From Agrobacterium albertimagni AOL15 (GTDB lineage Bacteria; Pseudomonadota; Alphaproteobacteria; Rhizobiales; Rhizobiaceae), in assembly GCF_000300855.1 (NCBI RefSeq), contig NZ_ALJF01000004.1, positions 186,001-250,000 on the forward strand: a stretch of DNA of 64,000 bases, given 5' to 3'. Every line of letters starts with the position of its first letter. Position 1 is the stretch's first letter. Below are positions 7,612-16,490 of the stretch, piece by piece. The notes under the pieces were generated by a model, which saw nothing but the letters and a program-made list of their open reading frames with translations, had not been told where the DNA came from and did not search any database. Position numbers and translations under genes: made by a program.

Positions 7612-9501
7612 TCATTTCGGCATCCCCTTCGGACGCAGATGGCGCTTGAGGGCAGCGATGCGGAAGATCGCATTCGGCGCTCCATAGCCACGATAGCCCC
7701 GACGCTCGACGATTTCGAAGAAGAAACCCTCGCCATAGGTTGGCGAGTAGAGCTGGAAATACTCCCCCGCTTCATCCTGATCATAGAGGATGTTCGCCGA
7801 TTTCATCCGCTCGACGAGATCGGGATCGAGACCGAAGCGGGCTTCGATGTCGTCGTAGTAATTCGGCGAGATCACGAGGGATCGGAAACCCTTGGCGGCA
7901 AGCGCCTCTGCGGTGGCGAAGATGTCGTCCGTCTCGAAGGCGATGTGCTGGATGCCCGAGCCGAAGGTCTCGGCGATGAAACGGCCGGCCAGCGTGTTGC
8001 GGTTTTCAGCGCCGTTCAGGGTGATTCGCAGGCGCCCGTCCGGTGTTTCCACCACCTGGCTTCTGACGAGGCCAGCCGGATCGATGATGTCGACCATGGG
8101 CGTCTTCCGGGCATCGAGCTGCGACGTGTAAAAGAGTAGCCAGGTCAGCATCTCTTCGTAGCGCGTCGTCTGGGCGATGTGGTCTACCCGCGTCAGGCCG
8201 ATGTTGACGGTGCTCTCCGGCGTTTCGTCGAGAGGCGTGAACTCGACGTCGAATATCCGCGCAAGTTCACTCTTTTGGTCGAGGAAGTAGACGAGACCCC
8301 CGCCGACGCCCCGTATCGCCGGCACCTGCAGCTCGCCCGGACCGACGGGCTGGCGGAAATCCTCGGCGCCGAGTTGAAGCGCGCGCCTGTGCGCCTCTGC
8401 TGCGTCATTAACCATGAGCCCGAAAGCATAGGCATTGGCCCCATGGACGAGATAGGAGGCGTTGGCGAAACCCTTCGCTTCCCTGTTGATGACGAGATTG
8501 ATGTCACCCTGGCGATAAAGGGTCACGGCCTTTGAACGATGCCGGGCTGTGGGCACGAAACCGAGAAGCGTGAAAAGTGCCTCGAGTTCGCGCTCCTCGT
8601 CCTCACCGGCCGCGAATTCGATGAAGGCGACGTCGGTCACCTTGGCGCGATCGGGCATGGCCGGCACCGGTATATTGATCTTCGGTTCGGCCCGCGCCAC
8701 CTGATCCATGAGGTTGACCAGCGAACGACGCCCATCGCGCGAGATCGCGTCCGGTGAGCCGCCACGAAACTGGTCGTTGAAAATTTCCAGTGACAGATAG
8801 CCGTTATACCCGGTGGCCGCGACGGCCTGCATGAAGGCGGTGACGGCCAAGTCACCCTCGCCCGGCATGTTGCGGAAGTGGCGCGACCAATAAAGGAGAT
8901 CCATCTCGATCAGCGGCGCATCCGCGAGCTGGACGATGAAGATGCGATCTCCAGGAATAGAGCGGATCGAATTCAACTCGATCTTGCGCGACAAGGTGTG
9001 GAAGCTGTCGAGGATCAGCCCGATGCTGGGATGATCGGCGCGGCGCACGATCTCCCAGGCGTCACGATGGTCGTTGATATGCCGACCCCAGGCGAGCGCC
9101 TCATAGCCCACCCGCAAGCCGCGGCGGGCGGCACGCTCGCCGAGCGCACGGAAATCCTCGGCGGCGCGGTCGATCCCGCCCAGCGCGACCGGAGAGGCGT
9201 TCGAGCAGATCAGCATCAGATCGGTGCCCAGTTCGGCCATCAGATCGAATTTGCGCTCGGCACGGTCGAAATTGCGAGAGCGGAACGGTTCCGGCATGCC
9301 TTCGAAGTCGCGAAACGGCTGGAAGAGCGAGACGGCAAGCCCGTGATCACGAACCATCTGCCCGACCTCGGCCGGCGAACGGTCGAAGGCTAGGAAGTCG
9401 TTCTCGAAGATCTCGACGGCATCGAAGCCGGCCCGCGCGATGGCGGCGAGCTTTTCCTCGAACTCCCCACTGATGGAGACGGTCGCAATCGAGGTCTTCA
9501 T
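7612..9501 (-). CDS. qsuB: 3-dehydroshikimate dehydratase fused to a 4-hydroxyphenylpyruvate dioxygenase-like domain (QsuB/QuiC type)
   Basis: This 629-residue, two-domain protein converts 3-dehydroshikimate to protocatechuate, feeding the beta-ketoadipate pathway. The N-terminal TIM barrel (about 1-275) keeps the four metal ligands of characterised dehydratases: Glu134 (YEALAWG), Asp165 (LDSFH), Gln191 (VQLAD) and Glu239 (SLEIFND). The C-terminal half (about 290-629) is a double VOC/HPPD-like domain. It keeps an apparent His-His-Glu facial triad (His441, His519, Glu596), so it may bind a metal; its role is unclear. ATG 9501 has a GAGAGGAGG ribosome site and overlaps the stop of a short upstream ORF. 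Confidence 0.9.
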   Translation of the reverse strand: MKTSIATVSISGEFEEKLAAIARAGFDAVEIFENDFLAFDRSPAEVGQMVRDHGLAVSLFQPFRDFEGMPEPFRSRNFDRAERKFDLMAELGTDLMLICSNASPVALGGIDRAAEDFRALGERAARRGLRVGYEALAWGRHINDHRDAWEIVRRADHPSIGLILDSFHTLSRKIELNSIRSIPGDRIFIVQLADAPLIEMDLLYWSRHFRNMPGEGDLAVTAFMQAVAATGYNGYLSLEIFNDQFRGGSPDAISRDGRRSLVNLMDQVARAEPKINIPVPAMPDRAKVTDVAFIEFAAGEDEERELEALFTLLGFVPTARHRSKAVTLYRQGDINLVINREAKGFANASYLVHGANAYAFGLMVNDAAEAHRRALQLGAEDFRQPVGPGELQVPAIRGVGGGLVYFLDQKSELARIFDVEFTPLDETPESTVNIGLTRVDHIAQTTRYEEMLTWLLFYTSQLDARKTPMVDIIDPAGLVRSQVVETPDGRLRITLNGAENRNTLAGRFIAETFGSGIQHIAFETDDIFATAEALAAKGFRSLVISPNYYDDIEARFGLDPDLVERMKSANILYDQDEAGEYFQLYSPTYGEGFFFEIVERRGYRGYGAPNAIFRIAALKRHLRPKGMPK

Positions 9502-9623
9502 GCGGGCCTCCTCTCACAGGTGGGAACAGCCAGCAGAGCGGATTGCATGCAAGGAGTTGGAGCATTAGGCAGCGACGCGTCGCGCACAGCCTGGGAGTTC
9601 AAGATGTCGATTATGCCGGACAT
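9498..9623 (-). CDS. Candidate 41-residue small ORF overlapping qsuB
   Basis: This short frame begins at ATG 9623 after a strong GGGGAGGAGGAAGAC ribosome site and ends in a TGA that overlaps the qsuB ATG (ATGA at 9501-9498). The peptide (MSGIIDILNSQ... ending ERRPA) has no recognised family or signal sequence. The overlap suggests translational coupling, so it could be a leader that sets qsuB expression or a genuine small protein. No homology could be tested. Confidence 0.45.
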   Translation of the reverse strand: MSGIIDILNSQAVRDASLPNAPTPCMQSALLAVPTCERRPA

Positions 9624-9716
9624 GTCTTCCTCCTCCCCGCCCTTTAGGGCAAATCGTTTCCAACTTAGCCAGGCTGTCAGCACCTGACGCCTGCCACTCC
9701 AGATGCACTCTCCGCC

Positions 9717-10604
9717 TCAAGCCGTCTGAGGCTGGCGTGTGACGCCCGCTTCAGTCAAAGCCTCGAAATGGCGAAGCATGCGACCGACATCGGGCTCCAG
9801 GCCCGTAAACAAGGAAAACGCGCCGACCGCCTGGAAAACGGCCATGCCGCCGCCGTTCGCCACGCGACATCCGCGCTGACGGGCGGCCTGCAGCAGCGCC
9901 GTCTCCAAGGGGAAATAGACCACCTCGGCGACCCAGAGGCCCGGGTGCAACAGTTCTGCCGGCAAGGGCATGCCGGGGTGCTTGTCCATTCCGATCGGCG
10001 TCGCGTGGACGAGCCCGGTGGCGTGACCGATGACAGCCTGCAGATCTGAGGCGACAGTGACCGATGCTTCCGGGAAATGTCGCGCCATGAGCGACGCAAG
10101 TTCCAATGCCTTTTCCGGATCGATGTCGAACACCGCGAGTGACCGCGCGCCCATTTCGAGCACGGCATAGGCCGTCGCCGCACCGGCGCCGCCAGCACCG
10201 ATCTGAACCACAGACGACAGGTCTGCGTCAGGCAGCTGTCGGCTAAGCCCTTGCGCAAATCCCCACCAGTCGGTGTTGTGGCCTATGCGCTTGCCGTCTC
10301 GCAAGATCACCGTATTGACCGCGCCGAGCTTGCGCGCGTCCTCGGAGATGTCGGTCAGCAAGGGCAGGATCTTCTGCTTGCAGGGATAGGTGATGTTGAG
10401 GCCGCAAAAGCCTCGCTCCTCGGCCTCGGCGACAAGCGCATCGAGATCATCGGGGCCGAGCTTGCGTTCGTTGAGGTCGATTAGTTCATAGCGATAGTCG
10501 ACGCCCTGGGCCTCGCCTTCGCGCATGTGCATGGCAGGGGTCAGCGAGCGCTGAATGCCGAACCCTATCAGTCCGGCGCGCAAGATATCGCGCTTTTGCG
10601 TCAT
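9717..10604 (-). CDS. Shikimate/quinate dehydrogenase (AroE-like, catabolic, probably NAD-dependent)
   Basis: This 295-residue enzyme oxidises shikimate or quinate. The substrate domain has SLTPAMH (20-26), the catalytic Lys76 in NITYPCKQ, and Asp112 in NTDWWGF. The Rossmann domain has GAGGAG at 137-142. An Asp at the end of strand 2 (FDID, 160-163) favours NAD over NADP, as in catabolic quinate/shikimate dehydrogenases. It is the first gene of an operon with 3-dehydroshikimate dehydratase, which supports a catabolic rather than biosynthetic role. No dehydroquinase is in view, so quinate use would need one elsewhere. Confidence 0.88.
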   Translation of the reverse strand: MTQKRDILRAGLIGFGIQRSLTPAMHMREGEAQGVDYRYELIDLNERKLGPDDLDALVAEAEERGFCGLNITYPCKQKILPLLTDISEDARKLGAVNTVILRDGKRIGHNTDWWGFAQGLSRQLPDADLSSVVQIGAGGAGAATAYAVLEMGARSLAVFDIDPEKALELASLMARHFPEASVTVASDLQAVIGHATGLVHATPIGMDKHPGMPLPAELLHPGLWVAEVVYFPLETALLQAARQRGCRVANGGGMAVFQAVGAFSLFTGLEPDVGRMLRHFEALTEAGVTRQPQTA

Positions 10605-10667
10605 AACTGCCTCCCTATGTCGAAGCCTGGATCTCGTCCATGCTTCCGGCCTCCCAACCTGACAGCA

Positions 10668-10696
10668 ACAATAATGTACTAACTAGTTAGTGTCAA
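10668..10696 (-). promoter_or_regulatory. Sigma-70 promoter of the quinate/shikimate operon
   Basis: On the minus strand a perfect -35 (TTGACA, 10696-10691) and a -10 (TATTGT, 10673-10668) are separated by exactly 17 bp. The palindromic operator fills most of the spacer, the classic arrangement for repression by blocking RNA polymerase. The -10 lies 63 bp upstream of the dehydrogenase ATG. Confidence 0.7.
10678..10691. promoter_or_regulatory. Palindromic operator ACTAACTAGTTAGT
   Basis: This perfect 14-bp palindrome sits between the -35 and -10 of the dehydrogenase promoter and about 100 bp upstream of the divergent TetR gene. It has the same half-sites as 6814-6827. It is most likely the operator of the adjacent TetR protein, which would also autoregulate; this is inferred from position and from its AACNNGTT core. 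Confidence 0.75.
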
Positions 10697-10789
10697 CCGA
10701 GGCCAGCTTGAAGCGCGGGGCCGAGACCACTATGAACTGAAAGCGCGGTGCGTCGGCAATGGCCGCAATCGCGATCGGGGATGGAGACT

Positions 10790-11437
10790 ATGGCGAAAAC
10801 GGCGAGGGAAACGCGCAGGAACGACCCTGAGCGGACGCGGGAAGACATCCTGGATGTCGCAACGGAGGAGTTCGCCGAATTCGGACTGTCGGGCGCACGG
10901 GTGGATCAGATCGCCGAGAAGACGCGCACGTCCAAGCGGATGATCTATTACTACTACGGCAGCAAGGAGGGGCTGTATCTGGCGGTGCTGGAAAAGGCCT
11001 ATCGCAAGATTCGATCGCTCGAAGCGGACCTGCAGCTGTCGGAACTGGAGCCCGACGAAGCCTTGCGCCGGTTGATCAGCACGACCTTCGACCATGACGA
11101 AGACAATCCCGATTTCGTGCGGCTCGTCAGTATCGAGAACATCCATCATGCGATGCACATGAAGCGATCGAGCGAGATTGCCGATCTCAACATCTCCGTC
11201 ATTCGCACGCTGCAGGACATCATCGACCGCGGCCTGAAGAGCGGCCTGTTCCGGCGCCCAGTCGACGCGATCGATCTGCACATGCTGATCAGCGCCTTCT
11301 GCTTCTTTCGCGTCTCGAACCGCTATACCTTCGGCACGATCTTCAAGCGCGACCTCTCCGAACCGGACCTCTACGACCGTCACAAGTCGATGATCGCCGA
11401 CGCCGTGCTTGGATATCTGCGTAGCACCGATCTTTGA
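10790..11437 (+). CDS. TetR-family transcriptional regulator
   Basis: This 215-residue repressor has an N-terminal TetR helix-turn-helix (about residues 15-60; SGARVDQIAEKTRTSKRMIYYYYGSKEGLY covers 33-62 in part) and a helical ligand domain. It is transcribed away from the quinate/shikimate operon and next to its operator, so it is the likely regulator, with an aromatic-pathway intermediate as inducer. ATG 10790 was chosen; ATG 10781 and GTG 10748 are in frame upstream, and the Shine-Dalgarno sequence (GGGGATGGAG) does not decide firmly between the first two. Confidence 0.87.
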   Translation: MAKTARETRRNDPERTREDILDVATEEFAEFGLSGARVDQIAEKTRTSKRMIYYYYGSKEGLYLAVLEKAYRKIRSLEADLQLSELEPDEALRRLISTTFDHDEDNPDFVRLVSIENIHHAMHMKRSSEIADLNISVIRTLQDIIDRGLKSGLFRRPVDAIDLHMLISAFCFFRVSNRYTFGTIFKRDLSEPDLYDRHKSMIADAVLGYLRSTDL

Positions 11438-11591
11438 GCGCTCGGAAAATCGAGGAACTCTCCGAGGCCGGGCGAAACGCTCCGGCAACGAATGCTGGCC
11501 GCTATTGATGTGTGTCAACCGCCAGTCGGCGCTTTGCCGATAGCCTTCCCCCGGGTTCGCTTCGGGCAGCCCGTCACTGGAGGAGGTAGGC

Positions 11592-14003
11592 ATGCATCAC
11601 GTAACCGCTCATGTCGTCTGGTTTGATGACCTCAAGCGCTCGGATGTCGCCAAGGTTGGCGGCAAGAATTCCTCGCTCGGCGAAATGATCCAGGAGTTAG
11701 GTCGCCACGGCGTCGACGTTCCGCCGGGCTTTGCGACCACTTCCGATGCCTACTGGCATTTCATCGACGAAAATCAGATCCGCGAATCGATCGGCAAATC
11801 GATCGCCGACTGGACAGCCGGCAAGGCAAGCCTTTCCGAGACGGGGGCGGCCATCCGCCAACTGTTCCTCAGGGCAGACTGGCCGGCCGCCACGGCCGCC
11901 GCCATCATCGAGGCCTATCGCGGCCTTGCCGACCGCGCCGGTCAGCCCGACGTCAGCGTCGCCGTCCGATCCAGCGCCACGGCGGAAGACCTTCCGGATG
12001 CGAGCTTTGCAGGACAGCAGGAGACCTTTCTCAACATCGTCGGGGAGACGGAACTCCTGCAGGCCTGCAAGCGCTGCTTTGCCTCGCTGTTTACCGACCG
12101 GGCGATCTCCTATCGCCAGACGAAAGGCTTCGACCATATGAAGGTCGCGCTGTCTGTCGGGATCCAGCAAATGGTGCGTTCCGACATCGGCGGATCGGGC
12201 GTCATGTTCTCGATCGATACGGAAACGGGGTTCGACAAGGTCGTCCTGATCGATGCCGCCTGGGGGCTCGGTGAAAACGTCGTTCAGGGCGCCGTCGACC
12301 CGGACGAATATCAGGTCTTCAAGCCGCTCCTCAACGATCCCGCTCTCAGTCCAATCATTTCGAAGAAGTGCGGCAGCAAAACCATCAAGATGGTCTATGG
12401 CTCTGCCGAGCAGCCGACGCGCAACGTGCCGACGTCGAAAGCGGAGCGCGCCGCCTATGTGCTATCAGACGCCGAGATCCTGACACTGGCACGTTGGGCG
12501 ACGACCATCGAACGCCATTACGGCTGCGCCATGGATATGGAATGGGCCCGTGACGGTCACAGCCAGCGCCTCTATATCGTCCAGGCCCGACCGGAAACGG
12601 TCCAGTCGAACCGCGAAACGGCAGTGTTCAGTTCCTACAAGATCAAGAGCAAGGGCAAGACGCTGGTGAAGGGCCTGTCGATCGGCGACGCCGTCGTTTC
12701 CGGCCAAGTCTGCCTGATCGAGAATGCCCGCGACATCGGACAATTCGTCGACGGATCGATCCTGGTGACGTCGACGACCGACCCCGACTGGGTTCCGATC
12801 ATGAAGCGGGCGGCGGCCATCGTGACCGACCATGGCGGCCGCACATCGCATGCCGCCATCGTCAGCCGGGAGCTCGGACTGCCGGCCGTCGTCGGAACGG
12901 GGACGGCAACCCAGATCCTGCATTCCGGCCAGGAGATCACCGTATCCTGCGCCGAGGGCGACGAGGCGTCGATCTATGAAGGCCGCGCCGACTACGAGGT
13001 GCAAACACTCGACATGGAGGACATTCCGGCGACGAAGACGAAGGTAATGCTGAACCTCGCCAATCCGGGGGCCGCATTCCGCTGGTGGCGGCTGCCGGCG
13101 GATGGCGTGGGGCTGGCACGCATGGAATTCGTCATCAGCAACGCCATTCGCATCCATCCCATGGCACTGGTGAATTTCGACAGCCTGACCGATCAAAGCG
13201 CCAAGGCCGAAATCGCCGAGCTGACGGCGGGCTATGCCGACAAGTCCGCCTACTTCGTCGACAAGCTCGCCGAAGGACTGGCGAGGATCGCAGCGGCCTT
13301 CTACCCGCAACCGGTCATCGTCCGGATGAGCGATTTCAAGACCAATGAATATGCGGGGCTTCTTGGCGGCGCGGCGTTCGAGCCGACCGAGGAAAACCCG
13401 ATGATCGGTTTTCGCGGTGCCTCGCGATACTATTCGCCGCGATACCGGGACGGATTTGCGCTGGAATGCAAGGCAATCCGCAAGCTGCGCAACGAACTTG
13501 GCTTCAAGAATGTCGTGGTGATGATCCCCTTCTGCCGCTCCGTTGCGGAGGCCGAAAAGGTGCTGGACGTGATGGCCGAAAACGGATTGAAACGCGGCGA
13601 GAGCGAGTTGCAGGTCTTCGTCATGTGCGAGATCCCTTCGAACGTCATCCTTGCCAAGCAGTTCGCCCGACACTTCGATGGGTTCTCGATTGGATCGAAC
13701 GACCTGACCCAGCTGACACTTGGGGTCGACCGCGATTCCGGCGAGCTTGCCGATCTCTTCGACGAACAAGACGATGCGGTCAAATGGATGATCCGCAGCG
13801 TGATCGGCGAAGCCAAGGCTGCCGGCGCCCGGATCGGCATTTGTGGCCAGGCCCCGAGCGACCATCCGGAATTTGCCAAGTTCCTCGTGGAGTGCGGCAT
13901 CGACAGCATCTCGGTCACACCGGACAGTTTCATCGCGGTGAAGCAGAATGTTTCGGAAGCCGAGAATGCAAAGGGAGCTGCCGGCACGGCGCCATTGGGG
14001 TGA
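11592..14003 (+). CDS. ppsA: Phosphoenolpyruvate synthase
   Basis: This 803-residue cytoplasmic enzyme makes PEP from pyruvate and ATP for gluconeogenesis. The N-terminal ATP-grasp domain includes VRSSATAEDLPDASFAGQQE (125-144). The central swivelling domain holds the phospho-histidine His420 in TDHGGRTSHAAIVSRELGLP. The C-terminal PEP barrel ends with the catalytic Cys in GICGQAPSDHP. Length is normal. A GGAGGAGG ribosome site precedes ATG 11592. It is the last chromosomal gene before the island; any terminator it had may have been displaced by the insertion 36 bp downstream. Confidence 0.95.
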   Translation: MHHVTAHVVWFDDLKRSDVAKVGGKNSSLGEMIQELGRHGVDVPPGFATTSDAYWHFIDENQIRESIGKSIADWTAGKASLSETGAAIRQLFLRADWPAATAAAIIEAYRGLADRAGQPDVSVAVRSSATAEDLPDASFAGQQETFLNIVGETELLQACKRCFASLFTDRAISYRQTKGFDHMKVALSVGIQQMVRSDIGGSGVMFSIDTETGFDKVVLIDAAWGLGENVVQGAVDPDEYQVFKPLLNDPALSPIISKKCGSKTIKMVYGSAEQPTRNVPTSKAERAAYVLSDAEILTLARWATTIERHYGCAMDMEWARDGHSQRLYIVQARPETVQSNRETAVFSSYKIKSKGKTLVKGLSIGDAVVSGQVCLIENARDIGQFVDGSILVTSTTDPDWVPIMKRAAAIVTDHGGRTSHAAIVSRELGLPAVVGTGTATQILHSGQEITVSCAEGDEASIYEGRADYEVQTLDMEDIPATKTKVMLNLANPGAAFRWWRLPADGVGLARMEFVISNAIRIHPMALVNFDSLTDQSAKAEIAELTAGYADKSAYFVDKLAEGLARIAAAFYPQPVIVRMSDFKTNEYAGLLGGAAFEPTEENPMIGFRGASRYYSPRYRDGFALECKAIRKLRNELGFKNVVVMIPFCRSVAEAEKVLDVMAENGLKRGESELQVFVMCEIPSNVILAKQFARHFDGFSIGSNDLTQLTLGVDRDSGELADLFDEQDDAVKWMIRSVIGEAKAAGARIGICGQAPSDHPEFAKFLVECGIDSISVTPDSFIAVKQNVSEAENAKGAAGTAPLG

Positions 14004-14038
14004 ATGGCGTCATGTAGCCGAACGGAGATTGGGAAGAA

Positions 14039-14052
14039 TGGCGGACAGGGTG
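14039..14052. repeat. Left attachment site (att) core, 14-bp direct repeat
   Basis: TGGCGGACAGGGTG here exactly matches the 3' end of tRNA-Ser at 35842-35855. It lies in a small palindrome, CGGACA-GGG-TGTCCG (14042-14056), the kind of inverted repeat expected for integrase core binding. Confidence 0.8.
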
Positions 14053-14172
14053 TCCGTCATACTGCCATTTCATAGCGTCCCAGATCGTCGCATTTTGCCG
14101 CTTTATTCCAGCATTTTAGCATTTCACCCGTATCGACATGTGTCATGCTGCCCCATAGAATTGCAGTCATCT

Positions 14173-14192
14173 GTTAGGGTAACTGTTGGGGT
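14173..14192 (+). repeat. Possible integrase arm-type site, left end
   Basis: The sequence GTTAGGGTAACTGTTGGGGT matches 17 of 20 bases of 35779-35798 near the other end, in the same orientation. It lies directly in front of the integrase start codon. A further partial copy (CGTTGGGG) lies near 35536. Such repeats are expected for integrase arm binding or for control of int. Confidence 0.5.
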
Positions 14193-14196
14193 AGAT

Positions 14197-15411
14197 ATGG
14201 CTCTCGCACTGAACAAACTCAGCGCCCGCGGCGTGACTGCGATCACCAAGCCGGGCCGGCACGGCGACGGCGGCGGGCTTTACCTGGTTGTCGACAAGAG
14301 CGGCGCGAAGCGTTGGGTCTTCCTGTACCGGCGGGATGGGACACTGCGCGAGATGGGTCTGGGCGGCCTGAAGGCCGTCACGCTTGCTCGGGCTCGGGAA
14401 CTTGCCAGCGAGGCGCGGGCGAACCTTCAGGCCGGCGTTGATCCGATCGCAGCAAAAAACACAGTTCCAGTTGCCGTTCCCACGTTCGGCGAGGAAGCGG
14501 ACGATTTCATCGACGCCATGGGGCCGCAGTTCAGGAATGCGAAGCACCTCGACCAATGGAAGATGACACTGAAGGTCTACGCCGAGCCGCTGCGGTCGAA
14601 ACGGGTAGACGAGATCTCGACGGTTGACGTGCTGGAGGTGCTGAAGCCGATCTGGCTCACGAAGCCAGAGACGGCCGCCCGACTGCGCGGGCGCATTGAA
14701 CGGGTATTGGATGCGGCCAAGGCGAAGGGCCACCGCTCCGAACCGAACCCGGCCCTCTGGCGCGGGCATCTGGCGAACCTGCTCCCGAAGCGCAAGAAGC
14801 TGTCACGCGGCCACCATGCCGCAATGCCGTATGAAGACGTTCCGGCGTTCATTGCTGATCTGCGGGAGCGCGAAGCGATGGCAGCGAGAGCCCTCGAATT
14901 CACGATCCTGACGGCGGCGCGAACCGGCGAGACATTCGGCGCAACGTGGCGAGAGATCGACCTCAAGGCAGCGTTGTGGACCATTCCCGCCGCGCGGATG
15001 AAGGCCGGGCGGGAGCATCGCGTTCCGCTGACGCCTCGGGCTGTCGAGATCCTGACGGAACTCGCCAATCTAGGCGCCGAGCCTGACGCCTATGTGTTCC
15101 CAGGCCAGAAGGAAGGGCGCCCGCTGTCAATTATGGCCATGGACATGATCCTGCGCCGGATGAAGGTCGATGTCACTGTGCACGGCTTCCGTTCGTCTTT
15201 CCGCGATTGGAGCGGCAACGAAACGGCGTTTCCTAGGGACGTTGCAGAAGCTGCGCTGGCTCATGTCGTCGGCGATCAGACCGAACGGGCCTATAGGCGC
15301 AGTGACGCGCTGGAGAAGCGGCGCAAGCTCATGGCGGCTTGGGCCAACTTCTGCGAGCCGAAGAAGTCCGGCAACGTGGTTGATATGAAGCGGGCAAAAC
15401 AGGCTTCGTGA
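14197..15411 (+). CDS. int: Tyrosine-type site-specific integrase (P4/DUF4102 class)
   Basis: This 404-residue recombinase mediates insertion into and excision from tRNA-Ser. The N-terminal DUF4102 arm-binding domain (about 1-90, with GDGGGLYLVV) is followed by a SAM-like core-binding domain (about 95-180) and the catalytic domain. Catalytic residues are Arg242 (AARTGE), His329 and Arg332 (HGFRSSF), His356 (LAHVVGD) and nucleophile Tyr366 (RAYRRSD), all intact. The open frame extends upstream into the att region, but ATG 14197 begins the conserved MALALNKLSA segment. Unusually, int lies at the end opposite the intact tRNA copy. Confidence 0.95.
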   Translation: MALALNKLSARGVTAITKPGRHGDGGGLYLVVDKSGAKRWVFLYRRDGTLREMGLGGLKAVTLARARELASEARANLQAGVDPIAAKNTVPVAVPTFGEEADDFIDAMGPQFRNAKHLDQWKMTLKVYAEPLRSKRVDEISTVDVLEVLKPIWLTKPETAARLRGRIERVLDAAKAKGHRSEPNPALWRGHLANLLPKRKKLSRGHHAAMPYEDVPAFIADLREREAMAARALEFTILTAARTGETFGATWREIDLKAALWTIPAARMKAGREHRVPLTPRAVEILTELANLGAEPDAYVFPGQKEGRPLSIMAMDMILRRMKVDVTVHGFRSSFRDWSGNETAFPRDVAEAALAHVVGDQTERAYRRSDALEKRRKLMAAWANFCEPKKSGNVVDMKRAKQAS

Positions 15412-15512
15412 ATGGAGCCACTTGCGCCCCGGAGCTTGTCGAGCGATAGAAAGCCCGGCGGCGACATCAACGAATAACCGGGCCATATGCGGCGGCCCAT
15501 GAGTGACCGCCC

Positions 15513-15776
15513 ATGCATGCTTTCAAGGGAGCCCGGACCCTGTCCGAGTTCGCCGGCCGCAAGATCCACGTCGAGTGCCTGAAATGCGAGATCCGGCGCC
15601 GCTACGATGGTGACGCGATGATTGCGCGTGTCGGACGTGACGCGGTGATGCCGGATCTGCTTAACCGAATCGCCCGCGGCAACGGCTGTACGTTAAACGA
15701 TGCGCCGACGCCAAACGGGATCAGGTGCGCTATGCACTATTGTAGTCAAGCTGCAAACCTCGCTTCCTCTGCTTAA
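15513..15776 (+). CDS. Small zinc-ribbon-like hypothetical protein
   Basis: This 87-residue protein carries CLKC near residue 22 and further Cys/His residues (GCTL, RCAMHY) towards the C-terminus, a spacing that could bind one zinc ion. The segment RKIHVECLKCEIRRRYDGD suggests a nucleic-acid-binding role. Proteins of this look occur beside integrases in rhizobial islands, but I cannot name a family. It lies 101 bp downstream of int on the same strand. Confidence 0.6.
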   Translation: MHAFKGARTLSEFAGRKIHVECLKCEIRRRYDGDAMIARVGRDAVMPDLLNRIARGNGCTLNDAPTPNGIRCAMHYCSQAANLASSA

Positions 15777-15952
15777 GGGCCCTGCTTCGTTGCGCCGAGT
15801 CGCGCGCTCCGGGAGCGCGAAAGCATGCGGATCTCACGTCTCGGTTGACAGATAAGGCTTAAGTTGAAAAACCTTGTGGTGATATAACCTCCTGGCCAGA
15901 GCACACTCTCTTTGAAGCTGGGTGACAAAATCTTAATCTAGCTTCCGGTTGT

Positions 15953-15965
15953 TAACCCAGGGTTA
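15953..15965. promoter_or_regulatory. Palindrome TAACCCAGGGTTA ahead of a three-gene module
   Basis: The 6-bp arms TAACCC and GGGTTA flank one base and end 9 bp before ATG 15975, so a bound protein would cover the translation start. The module encodes its own HTH protein, making this a candidate autoregulatory operator. Confidence 0.4.
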
Positions 15966-15974
15966 TTGACTTAT

Positions 15975-16490
15975 ATGTCAATCCAGTCAGAGATTGAGCA
16001 ACACTGCAAAGCAGGGAGCCTGAAGCTGCACGTCCCGGAAAGACGGTCTTTCGTAGTTGAGAGACATGTTTTCCTAGGTGGCGAAGCGAGGAGCTTCATA
16101 GATTGGGATGGCACCGTTGACGTTAAGTTCGACACAGTATCGGCACGCGCTGGCTCAGTGTTGGATCGCTTCTGCAACGGGAGTTATGTCACCGTTGGTA
16201 TGGATCCGCACAACAAGAAGAGCACGAGCCTTATCGCGAGAGTTGATCCGGTGGGCGACGGCATCGTTGATTTTCGCATCACGGACCCCAACCCGGCGGT
16301 TAGAATTTTTGGCTCGTTCGCTGCGGTCGACGTCATCGTGCTCTTAACGTGGTCTCCTAGGCAAGACTGTGATTTCAAGGCTGAAGTAACTAGGTGCAGG
16401 AAAGTGTGGGATGCACTTTTTCCGAAACACCTACCGATCGTATCTGAGAAGATTGAATCCTATGTCTCAAAACACTTCGATGCTGGCTAG
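15975..16490 (+). CDS. Hypothetical protein, first gene of an uncharacterised three-gene module
   Basis: This 171-residue protein is soluble and has no signal peptide. I do not recognise a family. The middle (about 45-125) looks like a beta-rich domain and the C-terminus is helical. Its 3' end overlaps the next gene by 29 bp. Codon use and GC are lower than in flanking chromosomal genes, in line with recent transfer. An in-frame TTG at 15966 is an alternative start. Confidence 0.6.
   Translation: MSIQSEIEQHCKAGSLKLHVPERRSFVVERHVFLGGEARSFIDWDGTVDVKFDTVSARAGSVLDRFCNGSYVTVGMDPHNKKSTSLIARVDPVGDGIVDFRITDPNPAVRIFGSFAAVDVIVLLTWSPRQDCDFKAEVTRCRKVWDALFPKHLPIVSEKIESYVSKHFDAG

Noticed and set aside
12465..13865. 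Minus-strand open frame of 466 codons
   Set aside because: Antisense shadow of ppsA, which has intact catalytic motifs.
14039..14056. Partial tRNA-Ser gene at the left end
   Set aside because: Only the last 14 bases match; there is no anticodon or D-arm, so it is an att remnant.
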